From Neobacillus mesonae (GTDB lineage Bacteria > Bacillota > Bacilli > Bacillales > Cytobacillaceae), in the NCBI RefSeq assembly GCF_023715155.1, contig NZ_JAMBNQ010000018.1, positions 32,659 through 96,658 on the forward strand: DNA of 64,000 bases. Direction: 5' to 3'. The notes beneath the pieces were generated by a model. That model made no database searches. It was not told the DNA's origin and saw only the letters and a program-made list of their open reading frames with translations. Made by a program: the position numbers and the translations under genes. Positions 41,256 through 50,262 of the stretch are shown here, one piece after another. How positions within the stretch are numbered: position 1 is the stretch's first letter; every line of letters begins with the position of its first letter.

Positions 41256-42191
41256 GACCGTTGAAGCTTTTTTTCTTGGCTCGCGGGTAATCCAGCTCTT
41301 CTTCATTGACCGTTGTAGCCTTTTTTCTTTGTCCGCGGGCCATCCGGCTCTTCTCCATTGACCGTTAAGGCTTTTTTTCTTGGCTCGCGGGTAATCCAGC
41401 TCTTCTTCATTGACCGTTGAAGTCGTTTTTCTGTGTCCACGGGCCATCCAGCTCTTCTCCATTGACCGTTGGAACTATTTTTCTTTGTTCGCGGGTAATC
41501 CAGCTCTTCTTCATTGACCGTTGTAGCCTTTTTTCTTTGTCCGCGGGCCATCCAGCTTTTTTCCATTGACCGTTGAGGCTTTTTTTCTTGGCTCGCGGGT
41601 AATCCAGCTCTTCTTCATTGACCGTTGTAGCCCTTTTTCTTTGTCCGCGGGCCATCCGGCTCTTCTCCATTGACCGTTAAGGCTTTTTTTCTTGGCTCGC
41701 GGGTAATCCAGCTTTTCTTCATTGACCGTTGAAGCTTTTTTTCTTGGCTCGCGGGTAATCCAGCTCTTCTTCATTGACCGTTGAAGCCTTTTTTCTTTGT
41801 CCGCGGGCCATCCAGCTTTTCTTCATTGACCGTTGAAGCTTTTTTTCTTTGTCCACGGGCCATCCAACTCTTCTCCATTGACCGTTAAGGCTTTTTTTCT
41901 TGGCTCGCGGGTAATCCAGCTCTTCTTCATTGACCGTTGAAGCTTTTTTTCTTGGCTCGCGGGTAATCCAGCTCTTCTTCATTGACCGTTGTAGCCTTTT
42001 TTCTTTGTCCGCGGGCCATCCGGCTCTTCTTCATTGACCGTTGAAGCTTTTTTTCTTGGCTCGCGGGTAATCCAGCTCTTCTTCATTGACCGTTGTAGCC
42101 TTTTTTCTTTGTCCGCGGGCCATCCAGCTCTTCTCCATTGACCGTTGGAGCCTTTTTTCTTTGTCCTCTGGCCATCCCGCTTTCTTTTAAA
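41256..42191. repeat. 52-bp tandem array, 18 units of two alternating types
   Basis: GACCGTT begins every 52 bases from 41256 to 42140 with no indel. Type A units contain CTTGGCTCGCGGGTAATCCA; type B units contain CTTTGTCCGCGGGCCATCC. Order by eye: A B A B A B A B A A B B A A B A B B, the last unit degenerate. Lys/Arg-rich minus-strand frames crossing it arise from the repeat and are interrupted because 52 is not a multiple of 3, so they are not annotated as genes. The array fills the convergent gap between the permease and fetB. Confidence 0.95.
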
Positions 42192-42260
42192 AAAGGCACT
42201 TTCCTCTCTATTCAAAAAAAGCTTCACAGATTCATTTGTGTAATCAGTTACAACAACCCA

Positions 42261-43013
42261 TTATCTCCCCCATACCAGCTGCATCCGTTGGTTAAACATG
42301 GTTCGATAGGATAAAAATCCCAGCATAACACATGTGACCGAAGCAGCCGTCAGCAGCAAAAATAGCACGAGCAATTGAAATTGAACAGCTTGAACAGGGC
42401 TGGCTCCAGCAATAATTTGCCCGCTCATCATGCCCGGCAGCTGGACAAGCCCAATCGTTTTTTGGCTCTCAATTGTCGGAATCATACTTGCTTTAATTGA
42501 AGTAATCAGCTGAGTGTGAATCGCCTGCTTGGGAGTTCCACCTAGAGAAAGTATGAGCTCTGTTTGGTCTTGCCGTGCTTCTGTCTCTGCAATAAACCGA
42601 TTCAGAAACAGGATTGCGAGCACCATCCCATTACCAACCATCATCCCGCTGATTGGAATAATGTATTGTGCCGTATGTGGTGTAATATTAAAGCCAAGCA
42701 AAATACTTTGTGTCAATACTTCAACAAAAATTAACGTTACGGCAATTTTCCACGTTATTCCTTTAATCGCGGCCCCTTTTTTACGGGCATTCAGGGTGGC
42801 AGCAACAATCATGACCCCTACCATTAAGAAAATATAAATGATACTTTCGGAATCAAACACAAATTTAAGCACATACCCAACCACAAACAATTGGATAATC
42901 GAACGGACAACTGCAATGGCGGTGTCTTTTTCCAGCCCAAGGTTAAAAGTTTTGGATAAAACAATTGGAATTAGTACGAAAATCAGTGAAAATATTAGTG
43001 CAATAGGACTCAT
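42261..43013 (-). CDS. fetB: FetB-type iron-export ABC permease (UPF0014)
   Basis: 250 residues with about seven membrane helices. GMMVGNGMVLAILFLNRF, ELILSLGGTPKQAIHTQLITSIKASMIPTIESQKTIGLVQLPGMMSGQIIAGASPVQAVQFQ is the diagnostic block of FetB/YbbM proteins. In E. coli FetAB exports iron and protects against peroxide. The start overlaps the fetA stop by 4 bases. No iron-specific residues can be read from the sequence; the function is by family. Confidence 0.87.
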   Translation of the reverse strand: MSPIALIFSLIFVLIPIVLSKTFNLGLEKDTAIAVVRSIIQLFVVGYVLKFVFDSESIIYIFLMVGVMIVAATLNARKKGAAIKGITWKIAVTLIFVEVLTQSILLGFNITPHTAQYIIPISGMMVGNGMVLAILFLNRFIAETEARQDQTELILSLGGTPKQAIHTQLITSIKASMIPTIESQKTIGLVQLPGMMSGQIIAGASPVQAVQFQLLVLFLLLTAASVTCVMLGFLSYRTMFNQRMQLVWGR

Positions 43014-43729
43014 TCCAATTCTCCCTTCACAAACTGTCTCACTTGTTCATTTTTTGGCGATTTTAACAAATCACTTTTCCCTTCTTCAATAATTTCTCCT
43101 GCCATCATTACCCATGTGTATGTTCCAACGGTTATGGCCTGCTGTAAATTATGGGTAATCCAGATAATTGTCACACCAAACTTGCGGTTAATTTTTACAA
43201 TCAGCTCCTCAATCTCCTTCTGAGAAACTTGATCTAATGAGGACGTGATTTCGTCTAACAGTAATATTTCCGGACGGTTCACCAGTGTTCTTGCTATTGA
43301 TACCTTCTGCCGCTGCCCTCCAGACAATTCTCTGCTGTTTCTATGTAAAAATTCCTCTCCTAACCCGACATCTTGTAATAAATCTGCTGCCTGATTTTTC
43401 GAGAGCTGCTGACCTTGTAAGTCTAAGGGCAAGGCTAAATTTTTATATACAGTGCCAGCAATCATTGGTGCACTTTGAAGTGCCATTCCTACATATCTTC
43501 GTAATTCCACTGGGTCATAATCATCAATATTTTTACCATTTATATGAATTTCTCCGGTATTGGGGGACAACAAACCATTGCATAATTTAAGCAGTGTCGT
43601 CTTCCCGGCTCCAGAAGGACCCACTAAAGTTGTGACTTCTCCTTCATAAAAAGACCCAGTAATATTTTTTAATATGGGCTGGTTATCAATGGCGTAATGG
43701 ACATTATTAAATTGTATGGCTGAATTCAT
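43010..43729 (-). CDS. fetA: FetA-type iron-export ABC ATPase
   Basis: 239 residues from ATG 43729 (AAGGAAG upstream; a TTG start 18 bases earlier is less likely). Walker A VGPSGAGKTTLLKL, Q-loop ALQSAPMIAG, signature RELSGGQRQKVSIARTL, Walker B ILLLDEITSSLD and H-loop WITHNLQQA are complete. It pairs with fetB in a two-gene operon. A perfect 18-bp palindrome lies about 80 bases upstream. Confidence 0.88.
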   Translation of the reverse strand: MNSAIQFNNVHYAIDNQPILKNITGSFYEGEVTTLVGPSGAGKTTLLKLCNGLLSPNTGEIHINGKNIDDYDPVELRRYVGMALQSAPMIAGTVYKNLALPLDLQGQQLSKNQAADLLQDVGLGEEFLHRNSRELSGGQRQKVSIARTLVNRPEILLLDEITSSLDQVSQKEIEELIVKINRKFGVTIIWITHNLQQAITVGTYTWVMMAGEIIEEGKSDLLKSPKNEQVRQFVKGELE

Positions 43730-43806
43730 CAGTTTCACTTCCTTCAATCCTGCATAAACGATAGTATATAGTAATTTACAATTTCATAAAAGGAAAATCC
43801 CTTCGC

Positions 43807-43824
43807 AAAATCACCGGTGATTTT
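43807..43824. promoter_or_regulatory. Perfect 18-bp palindrome upstream of fetA
   Basis: AAAATCACCGGTGATTTT, self-complementary throughout, 78 bases before the fetA ATG. The same TCACCGGTGATTTT core occurs in most units of the array at 63.2-63.8 kb. Confidence 0.55.
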
Positions 43825-43859
43825 ACCATTATTTTAAAGTTCCTGTCCCTCTATTATGC

Positions 43860-43896
43860 AAAAAACAGCACGGCATCATAGCCGTACTGCTTTAAA
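43860..43896. terminator. Terminator between FMN reductase gene and fetA promoter region
   Basis: AAAAAACAGCACGGC-ATCATA-GCCGTACTGCTTTAAAAA: stem AGCACGGC/GCCGTACTGCT with one bulge. It serves the minus-strand reductase gene poorly (it lies beyond 44499's stop at 43939) but is placed correctly, 45 bases downstream. Confidence 0.75.
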
Positions 43897-43938
43897 AATC
43901 AAGTCACGAGTTATATAGAAGATACTAGGTTAATTTGT

Positions 43939-44493
43939 TTATCCTTTATATCTCGTAATCAAATCAACAAACGCATTAACGAAGGTTTGCAGGAATTGAA
44001 CTGTTCCTTCATTTTTTAATTTTCCATTTTCATCTAATAAATCAGCAACATTGCCAATATAAGCTTCTGGCTGTTGTAAAATTGGCATATTTAAGAAAAC
44101 AAGGGATTGTCGTAAATGATGGTTTGCGCCAAATGCACTTAAAGCACCAGGAGATTGACTGATGATTGCGGCAGGTTTTCCATTCCAAACACTCGCACCA
44201 TATGGACGAGAACCAACATCCAGGGCATTCTTTAATACAGCTGGCACAGAACGGTTATATTCCGGAGTGACAAATAAAACAGCGTCCATTTCCTTCATTT
44301 TGCTGCGAAATGATGTGTATTCTGCGGGAGCATTGTTTTCATCATCAAAATCTTGATTATATAAAGCAAGATTACCGATTTCTACTACCTCTGTTTCATA
44401 TCCTTCTGGGAATAAAGCAGCAACATTTGCTGCCAGTTTTTTTGAAAAAGATTCCTTCCTTAGACTACCAAGTAAAACAGCAACTTTCGTCAT
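43939..44493 (-). CDS. NADPH-dependent FMN reductase (flavodoxin-like, azoreductase/YhdA type)
   Basis: 184 residues from ATG 44493, with GGAAGGTG upstream. The flavodoxin-like fold is indicated by KVAVLLGSLRKESFSKKLA (phosphate-binding loop), FVTPEYNRSVPAVLKNALD (the family's PEYN motif) and GKPAAIISQSPGALSAFG. Members reduce FMN, quinones or azo dyes with NADPH. Single gene between its terminator and the ZIP transporter. Confidence 0.9.
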   Translation of the reverse strand: MTKVAVLLGSLRKESFSKKLAANVAALFPEGYETEVVEIGNLALYNQDFDDENNAPAEYTSFRSKMKEMDAVLFVTPEYNRSVPAVLKNALDVGSRPYGASVWNGKPAAIISQSPGALSAFGANHHLRQSLVFLNMPILQQPEAYIGNVADLLDENGKLKNEGTVQFLQTFVNAFVDLITRYKG

Positions 44494-44612
44494 AAACAAT
44501 CACCTTCCCAATTTATTTCAGATTCAAGATAATTGTAATCAAAATAATTTTATCTGTCAAAAAATACAATTACCACCGGATATTTTAACGCAGCTGAAAT
44601 ATTTTATACCTG

Positions 44613-45428
44613 CTATCCCAATGCAACATCAAGAATCATCATCAAGACAAAACCAACCATTAAACTCATGGTGGCTAAATCTTTGTTGCCTTTTTCTTGT
44701 GATCCTGGAATCACTTCTTCTGCTACAACAAAAATCATGGCTCCAGCTGCAAAACTTAAAGCATAAGGCAGTAATGGTTCAATAAATGCAACGGCAAAAG
44801 CGCCAATGACTGCGGCAATCGGTTCAACCATTCCCGAAAACTGTCCGTAGAGGAAGCTTTTTCTTCTAGACATTCCCTCTCCTCTTAACGGCATAGAGAC
44901 TGCCACACCTTCCGGAAGATTTTGAATACCGATTCCAAGGGCTAATGTCAATGCACCTGCTAAAGAAGCCTCGGTCCCTGTATTGGCCAATGCTCCAAAA
45001 GCAATCCCGACAGCTAACCCCTCTGGAATATTATGTAATGTGATGGCCAGTACCAGTAATGTACTTCTTTTTCTTTCTGTTGGATGATATCCTTCTGCAT
45101 TCCCAATCGGAGCATTCGGGTGAAGGTGGGGTAAAACTTTATCTATTCCCCACAAAAAAATACCGCCCAATAAAAATCCCAATGCGGCTGGAAACCAGGG
45201 CCCTATTGGGTGGTCTTCTGATATTTCGATAGCTGGAGAAAGCAGCGACCAATAACTGGCTGCAATCATGACCCCACCGGCAAACCCCAACATTCCATCC
45301 ATCAGCCGCTGATTAACCGTTTTGGTTGCAAAAACGAGTGCAGCTCCTATTGCCGTCATACCCCATGTAAACAAAGTAGCGATAAATGCCTGTACAATCG
45401 GATTAAAGGTTTGAAAAAAATCTATCAT
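44613..45428 (-). CDS. ZIP-family divalent metal transporter (GufA/ZupT type)
   Basis: 271 residues with eight helices. The binuclear metal-site helices are plain: [19 protein letters not shown] (helix 4) and [18 protein letters not shown] (helix 5), plus [14 protein letters not shown] (helix 6). The long N-terminal part and [20 protein letters not shown] place it in the GufA-like branch. Transport of zinc or a related metal is likely; direction is not certain. AGGAGT precedes the ATG. A strong inverted repeat lies 41-66 bases upstream. Confidence 0.9.
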   Translation of the reverse strand: MIDFFQTFNPIVQAFIATLFTWGMTAIGAALVFATKTVNQRLMDGMLGFAGGVMIAASYWSLLSPAIEISEDHPIGPWFPAALGFLLGGIFLWGIDKVLPHLHPNAPIGNAEGYHPTERKRSTLLVLAITLHNIPEGLAVGIAFGALANTGTEASLAGALTLALGIGIQNLPEGVAVSMPLRGEGMSRRKSFLYGQFSGMVEPIAAVIGAFAVAFIEPLLPYALSFAAGAMIFVVAEEVIPGSQEKGNKDLATMSLMVGFVLMMILDVALG

Positions 45429-45468
45429 AGCGGGACACTCCTTTTTGTAACAAAAATGGATTTAGCTC

Positions 45469-45494
45469 AAAATGTTTCCCTTGTGAAACATTTT
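45469..45494. promoter_or_regulatory. Inverted repeat operator candidate upstream of the ZIP transporter
   Basis: AAAATGTTTC-N6-GAAACATTTT: perfect 10-bp arms, 41 bases before the start codon. Position and symmetry fit a repressor site, perhaps metal-responsive; no consensus is claimed. Confidence 0.55.
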
Positions 45495-45699
45495 AATGAT
45501 AAGCCAAAAGATAGTCAATTATTTTGACTTTCTATAATTAAATCCCTTTAGACATAGTTTTTCAAATTTTTCCATTACTAGCCAAAAATTCTTTTTTCTA
45601 AATCAATTTAATATTTCTTACAATAAAAAATACATCAATGGAGCCGCAGCCCCTTTGATTGTACCTATGTGTTGTAAACCACCTGTATTCTCCTTACAA

Positions 45700-46060
45700 T
45701 GGACCTGAAACCCGCTATTGTAATCTGACCATAAATGCGTTCCCTTTTCCGGGTTCACTTTGGACTTCGATTTATTCCCTGATGCGTGTCTAAAATTCAT
45801 TTGGCAATAGAAAGACCAAGCCCATACCCTATTTTTCTAGAAAGGGATTTATCCGCACGATAAAACCATTCAAAAATACGATTGAGCTCTTCTTTTCAGC
45901 TCCCAATTTCCGTATCACGGACTGCAAAATAAAATGTTACAATAAGGTTTATTCTTCTTCCTCATTAGGATATTTAATAGCATTATCTAAAAGTATAGAC
46001 AAAACTTGAGATAACCATTGCAAATCGCCGGTTGCCATTATGGATTAGGTTCAAGCAGTC
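45700..46060 (-). pseudogene. Decayed sensor histidine kinase (ATP-binding domain remnant)
   Basis: Minus-strand translation in shifting frames gives DLQWLSQVLSILLDNAIKYPN (HATPase N box), then VRDTEIGS with a stop, EELNRIFEWFYRADKSLSRK, IGYGLGLSIAK with a stop, and VNPEKGTHLW. These are in the right order for the C-terminal kinase core of a two-component sensor (N, G1, F, G2 boxes), broken by at least two stops and two frameshifts. No intact N-terminal part or response regulator is nearby. A 60-codon frame at 45618-45800 is just part of it. Confidence 0.8.
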
Positions 46061-46091
46061 TGGTTTGATGTCAAAAGGGAGACTTGTCAAG

Positions 46092-46134
46092 ATAAAAAAG
46101 AACCGCCCCCAGTGTTAGTTATTTGGGCGGCGTT
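46092..46134 (-). terminator. Terminator after the secreted-protein gene
   Basis: Minus strand CCGCCC-aaataactaacactgg-GGGCGG followed by TTCTTTTTTATC. Confidence 0.8.
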
Positions 46135-46153
46135 CAATTCCGTTCAATCCTCA

Positions 46154-46657
46154 TTAGAGTGATTCTCTTATTCGGTCTTCCGAAGTTTGCTTAATAACGT
46201 TTATTTTGTTCCTCGCCCCAAGATACATTTCTGCGTCGTCGTTCAACCATGCTTCGTGCATTTTCGAAAGTGTTTGGTCAATGATTGAGTCCAATGCTTC
46301 GCTTTGTGACATTGCCTTCAATTGCTTCAAAATAGGGACATAAATTTTGTATTCTTTATCAATCAATACGGGCGGATATTGCCCTTTCGGATATGTGTTG
46401 TAAAGCATTAATTCGCCGAACGGCATTAATGTGGAGATCCGATTTTGCAAATCTTCATCTTTTATATTTAAAAGATAATCAACCGCCGCCAAAACTTGCG
46501 GGTCTTTCAAGACGTCGGTATTCGGCTTGGGTGCTTCGTTCTTTTCCGTGTGTTCATTTATGTAATTGGCTTTCGCTTGCAAATCATCCGTCAACATTTG
46601 ATTTTCCGGATAATCTTGGGCGTCTAATTTGAATTTTATTTTGTCCGCGTCACTCAT
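46154..46657 (-). CDS. Unknown helical protein, probably the body of a frameshifted secreted protein
   Basis: 167 residues from ATG 46657, hydrophilic and mostly helical, no recognised domain. The ATG has no ribosome site of its own but overlaps the stop of a 47-residue frame that encodes a signal peptide (ATGA junction). A single-base change at the junction would fuse them into one about 215-residue exported protein (…QMSKLLI / MSDADKIKF…). Alternatively the two are coupled by reinitiation. Function unknown. Confidence 0.6.
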   Translation of the reverse strand: MSDADKIKFKLDAQDYPENQMLTDDLQAKANYINEHTEKNEAPKPNTDVLKDPQVLAAVDYLLNIKDEDLQNRISTLMPFGELMLYNTYPKGQYPPVLIDKEYKIYVPILKQLKAMSQSEALDSIIDQTLSKMHEAWLNDDAEMYLGARNKINVIKQTSEDRIRESL

Positions 46658-46797
46658 ATGATTAATAGTTTTGACATTTGCGGAACTAAGTCACTGTTGT
46701 CCTTTGCGTTTGCTTCACCCGAGCCCCCGACATTTGTCGAAAGTGCGAGTGTTCCAACGACAATAAGTCCCAATCCGCAAATTAATAATTTTTTCAC
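46654..46797 (-). CDS. 47-residue signal-peptide frame upstream of the unknown protein
   Basis: GTG 46797 with AGGAGG 8 bases upstream opens a frame MKKLLICGLGLIVVGTLALS, followed by a likely cleavage region GEANAKD, and stops with TGA overlapping the next ATG. The Lys-Lys start, hydrophobic core and Ala-x-Ala are those of a secretion signal. Its strong translation signal, compared with none for the downstream frame, argues that this is the true N-terminus of a split gene. Confidence 0.6.
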   Translation of the reverse strand: MKKLLICGLGLIVVGTLALSTNVGGSGEANAKDNSDLVPQMSKLLII

Positions 46798-46799
46798 AA

Positions 46800-47198
46800 T
46801 CAATCCTCCTAGAATTATTTTCCTATTAACCGTAACATAATTAAAAAAGAATTTTAAGGGAAAACAATCACCCTATGACTTTACAAATTCTATTCTGATG
46901 CAAGTGTGTTTGACTATATTGCCTTTTCAGCCAACAGCCGAAGATTTCATATCGAAGTTATAAAGTATTTGAATCGGAAAGCGGCAATGTTAATAAGTCA
47001 CTATCAAATGGCTCATTCTCTTTCATAATCCCACTAACCTGATAGAGGCTTTAAAATCATTGTTTTTAGTAAAACTAAAACACCCAAAGAATTCCTCTGA
47101 GCGTCAGTTTACATTTCGTTTATTCCATTTAATCCACTAGAAAATTTCCATTACTATTGTAAATGAGCACCAAATCTGCAAAAAATCCAAACCTGCAG
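46800..47198. other. Gap with no identified gene
   Basis: About 400 bases of AT-rich DNA between the secreted-protein start and the PrsA-like gene end. I see the promoter region of the former but no clear hairpin, repeat or credible ORF (a 23-codon minus frame starting MKENEPFDSD is not supported). Confidence 0.4.
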
Positions 47199-47247
47199 CT
47201 AGGCATTTTCAAGAGTGTTTTCAATGTCATAATTCTGTTTCTTTTTC

Positions 47248-48087
47248 TCAAGCCAAGCAGAGTACTCGATTTCCACTTTTTTGGTCCAGCAGTATATCCT
47301 TTATTTCAGCTTTACTGTTATTATAATTTGCTGCTGCTGCTTTCTTTTTAGCTTCTACTTTTATAATATGATACCCATAATCTGTTTTAACCGGTTTGCT
47401 AATTTGACCAACCGGCAATGAAAATGCAGCATCTTCAAATTCTGTGACCATCGTTCCCTTTGCAAAAAAACCAAGCTCTCCGCCTGAAGCCTTTGAACCT
47501 TTATCAGTTGAATATTCTTTTGCTAATGCTGCAAAATCTTCGCCATTTTCCAGCCTTTGTTCGATTTCTCTTGCCGTCTTCTCGTCTGCAGCAAGAATAT
47601 GACTGGCTTTTACCTGTTCTGGCTGAGAAAAGGAATCTTTGTTCTCCTCAAAGTACGTTTTCACTTCCTTATCGGTAATCTTCATTTCAGGTTCAATAAA
47701 CTTCTTAATCAATAAGAAATTTTTCATATTCTCTTTTACTGCTGCAAGAGTAGTATTATTGCTTCCTAGAGCTTGGTTAAATACCTCCTCCCCACCATAT
47801 GATTCTTGTATTTGTTCTATCTGTTTATTTAGCTCATTTTCAGAAATACTAATTTTTTTCTTTTTGGCCTCTAACTCAACAATTTTATTAGAAATTAATT
47901 GGTCTACCGCTTCGGAACCATATTGTTTAACCATTGCGTTATATAATTCATCTTTTGTAATGGCCTCGCTATTACTTTTTGCAACTGTATCGCTTTTTTT
48001 TAAGGTGAAACCAAGTACTGCCGCTGTTAATACAATTAATCCCATGATAAGCAGGATTGTCTTTTTATTTTGCTTTAGTATGGACAT
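47248..48087 (-). CDS. PrsA-like parvulin foldase, C-terminus frameshifted
   Basis: 279 residues as read. An N-terminal anchor helix ([19 protein letters not shown]) lacks the lipobox Cys of classical PrsA. A SurA-N-like helical part (50-145) and a parvulin domain follow: [42 protein letters not shown] and [13 protein letters not shown]. The frame ends abruptly with SGNRVLCLA. Removing one T from the plus-strand T6 run at 47277-47282 restores [19 protein letters not shown] and a stop at 47199, as in PrsA. It probably helps fold exported proteins. Confidence 0.85.
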   Translation of the reverse strand: MSILKQNKKTILLIMGLIVLTAAVLGFTLKKSDTVAKSNSEAITKDELYNAMVKQYGSEAVDQLISNKIVELEAKKKKISISENELNKQIEQIQESYGGEEVFNQALGSNNTTLAAVKENMKNFLLIKKFIEPEMKITDKEVKTYFEENKDSFSQPEQVKASHILAADEKTAREIEQRLENGEDFAALAKEYSTDKGSKASGGELGFFAKGTMVTEFEDAAFSLPVGQISKPVKTDYGYHIIKVEAKKKAAAANYNNSKAEIKDILLDQKSGNRVLCLA

Positions 48088-48222
48088 TCTTTTTTAATTC
48101 TCCCTTTCTATTATTCATACAGACAATCTTTAGCTTTAATCCCTGCTTCTTTTTGTCCTCTTCATGTTCACGTCAGAATTACTCTATATAACTGACTGCC
48201 TGTTCATCTGAAACGCCCTTGT

Positions 48223-49389
48223 TTATTCAGCCAGCTTTACATTTACTGTTATTTGCTTACCGTCACGATAAACTCCAAACTTGATTTCATCCCCAAAATT
48301 TACTTTTGTATATAAATACTTTCTTAATTCTGAGGAACTCTCGATCTTGGTTCCATTCATAGAAACAATGATATCCCCTTCTTGAAGCCCGCCGCGTGAA
48401 GCGGAAGAATTAGAATCAATGGTTGTGATCAGGACACCTTCTGTTATTTCATCAGGCAGTTTCTGCAAGTACATCTGCGAAACTTTTTCTAAATCTGCCA
48501 GTCCGACTCCTAGATAGGGGCGATTTATCTTTCCATTTTCAATTAATTGATTAATGATTGGGATAGCATCATTACTTAGAATCGCAAAGCCCAATCCTTC
48601 CACACCCGTCCCTGCAATTTTCAAACTATTGATTCCAATAACTTGTCCTTGTGAGTTGATTAAAGCCCCGCCGCTATTTCCTGCATTAATGGCCGCGTCT
48701 GTCTGTATGACATTTGTCTCCCAATCACCTGCTGAGGTTGAAACAGATATGGTGCGGTTTGTCGCACTGACAATCCCTTGTGTAACTGTTCTCGACAAAT
48801 CCAGACCAAGCGGATTTCCAATCGCATAGACCTGGTCTCCAGGACGAAGCTTGGATGAATCACCAAATTCAGCGTTTGCTGTGACATATTTGGCATCCAT
48901 TTTTAATACCGCCAAATCTGTTAAAGCATCCGCCCCAACAACTTCAGCTGTTGTCTTCTGGCCGTTATACAAGGATATTTCAAGTTTTGAGGCTCCCTCA
49001 ATTACATGATTATTGGTGATAACATAAGCTGTTCCATTCGTTTTCTTAAAAATGACACCTGAACCGGACCCGCTTTCAACACTTTGGGAGGCAGTATCAT
49101 TACGGTAAAAACGATTATTTTGCTCCTGGTAATTAACAATACCGACAACGCTCTTAGATACTTTTTCCACCATATCTGCTGCGGAATTAGTTGAAGCAGC
49201 AGTCGGTTGAACTTGAACTTTATTTGCAGAAGAGTCTTCATTTTGGGAACTGACAGATTGCTGACTTTCAATGCTTGGAAATAGATTTTTGATATAGTCG
49301 GTATTAGGGATAACAGCTAAAGTCACAGCTGACCCCATCACACCTGCAGACAGTATGGAAGTAAATCCCTTCATCCCTCTTTTATTCAT
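48223..49389 (-). CDS. HtrA/DegP-type membrane-anchored serine protease with PDZ domain
   Basis: 388 residues. One N-terminal membrane helix (FTSILSAGVMGSAVTLAVI), a Gln/Ser-rich linker, then a trypsin-like domain with the triad His in VITNNHVIEGAS, Asp in ALTDLAVLKMD and Ser in AAINAGNSGGALIN. A C-terminal PDZ domain spans about residues 285-385 (RPYLGVGLADLEKV ... GLQEGDIIVSMNGTKIESSSELR). It degrades misfolded exported proteins, like B. subtilis HtrA/HtrB/YyxA. AAAGGAGAT precedes the ATG. It is next to a PrsA-like foldase, which fits a quality-control pair. Confidence 0.93.
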   Translation of the reverse strand: MNKRGMKGFTSILSAGVMGSAVTLAVIPNTDYIKNLFPSIESQQSVSSQNEDSSANKVQVQPTAASTNSAADMVEKVSKSVVGIVNYQEQNNRFYRNDTASQSVESGSGSGVIFKKTNGTAYVITNNHVIEGASKLEISLYNGQKTTAEVVGADALTDLAVLKMDAKYVTANAEFGDSSKLRPGDQVYAIGNPLGLDLSRTVTQGIVSATNRTISVSTSAGDWETNVIQTDAAINAGNSGGALINSQGQVIGINSLKIAGTGVEGLGFAILSNDAIPIINQLIENGKINRPYLGVGLADLEKVSQMYLQKLPDEITEGVLITTIDSNSSASRGGLQEGDIIVSMNGTKIESSSELRKYLYTKVNFGDEIKFGVYRDGKQITVNVKLAE

Positions 49390-49516
49390 TTCAAGACATC
49401 TCCTTTTAATCTCTTACTATTAGATATCTATACTCTAAGCTTCAAAGCTTAAGAAATGATTAACATCTTAAACAACATTAGATATTTTTGTGCTTCGATT
49501 TTAAAAATTTAAACTA

Positions 49517-49597
49517 TGACACATTGTCACTTTTTAATTGACTTATGACATTGTGTCATATATAATTTGTTCAGTGATCAATCATGACACAGTGTCA
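49517..49597. promoter_or_regulatory. Three palindromic operators before the TetR-MFS operon
   Basis: TGACACATTGTCA (49517-49529), TGACATTGTGTCA (49546-49558) and TGACACAGTGTCA (49585-49597). Each is a 13-bp dyad of the form TGACA-N3-TGTCA. The third ends 25 bases before the regulator ATG. Very likely sites for the TetR protein encoded next. Confidence 0.85.
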
Positions 49598-49621
49598 TCT
49601 TTTCAAGATAGGAGAGTCATT

Positions 49622-50233
49622 ATGCCAAAACAAACGTTTTTCCACTTACCTAACGATAAACAGGACACTTTAATTGAATCAGCTAAGGAGGAGTTTTCCA
49701 GAGTTCCATTACATGAAGCAGCGATTGCTAACATTATCAAAAAAGCTGGGATTCCCCGAGGCAGTTTTTATCAATATTTTGAGGATAAGGAGGATTTATT
49801 TTACTACGTACTAAGCCAGTACTCGCAAAAAAATTATGAGCGGTTTATATCCTTTATGAAGGAAGAGGACGGAGATTTATTTGAAACATTTATTAAAGCA
49901 TTTCAGTTTATGTTAAAAGACCATAAAAATCCAGAACACAAAAACTTCTTTCGAAATGCTTTTTTAAATATGAATTATAAACTCGAAAAAACATTAGCCA
50001 ATAATGTTTATGAGGAGAATCAAAAAAACCAGTATTTAAAAATGCTTGACTTAATTGATACTCGAAGTCTAAACATCAAAAATGAACATGACCTGCCATC
50101 GATGATAAAAATTATTATGTCCGTAACCTTCCATAACATAATTCAAGTGTTTGTAAAGGATTTATCGGATGAAGAAGCATTAAACCAATATATAGAACAT
50201 ATGGAATTGCTAAAAAGAGGGTTTCATAAGTAA
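49622..50233 (+). CDS. TetR-family transcriptional repressor
   Basis: 203 residues from ATG 49622, preceded by AGGAGAG. Helix-turn-helix: LIESAKEEFSRVPLHEAAIANIIKKAGIPRGSFYQYFEDKEDLFYYVL, the TetR_N signature ending in FYQYF. The C-terminal ligand domain is not recognisable by family. It lies 29 bases upstream of an EmrB/LmrB-type efflux gene, with three TGACA-N3-TGTCA palindromes in its promoter, so self-repression and induction by an exported compound are likely. Confidence 0.92.
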   Translation: MPKQTFFHLPNDKQDTLIESAKEEFSRVPLHEAAIANIIKKAGIPRGSFYQYFEDKEDLFYYVLSQYSQKNYERFISFMKEEDGDLFETFIKAFQFMLKDHKNPEHKNFFRNAFLNMNYKLEKTLANNVYEENQKNQYLKMLDLIDTRSLNIKNEHDLPSMIKIIMSVTFHNIIQVFVKDLSDEEALNQYIEHMELLKRGFHK

Positions 50234-50262
50234 TCATTTTATAGGATGAGGAGAAATCATAT

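Noticed and set aside
41082..42227. Overlapping Lys/Arg-rich minus-strand ORFs of 60-126 codons (SWITREPRKKA-type)
   Set aside because: They are translations of the 52-bp array; 52 is not a multiple of 3, so frames break every few units, and none has a ribosome site.
45618..45800. 60-codon ORF after the ZIP transporter
   Set aside because: It is one frame of the decayed histidine kinase (VNPEKGTHLW fragment).
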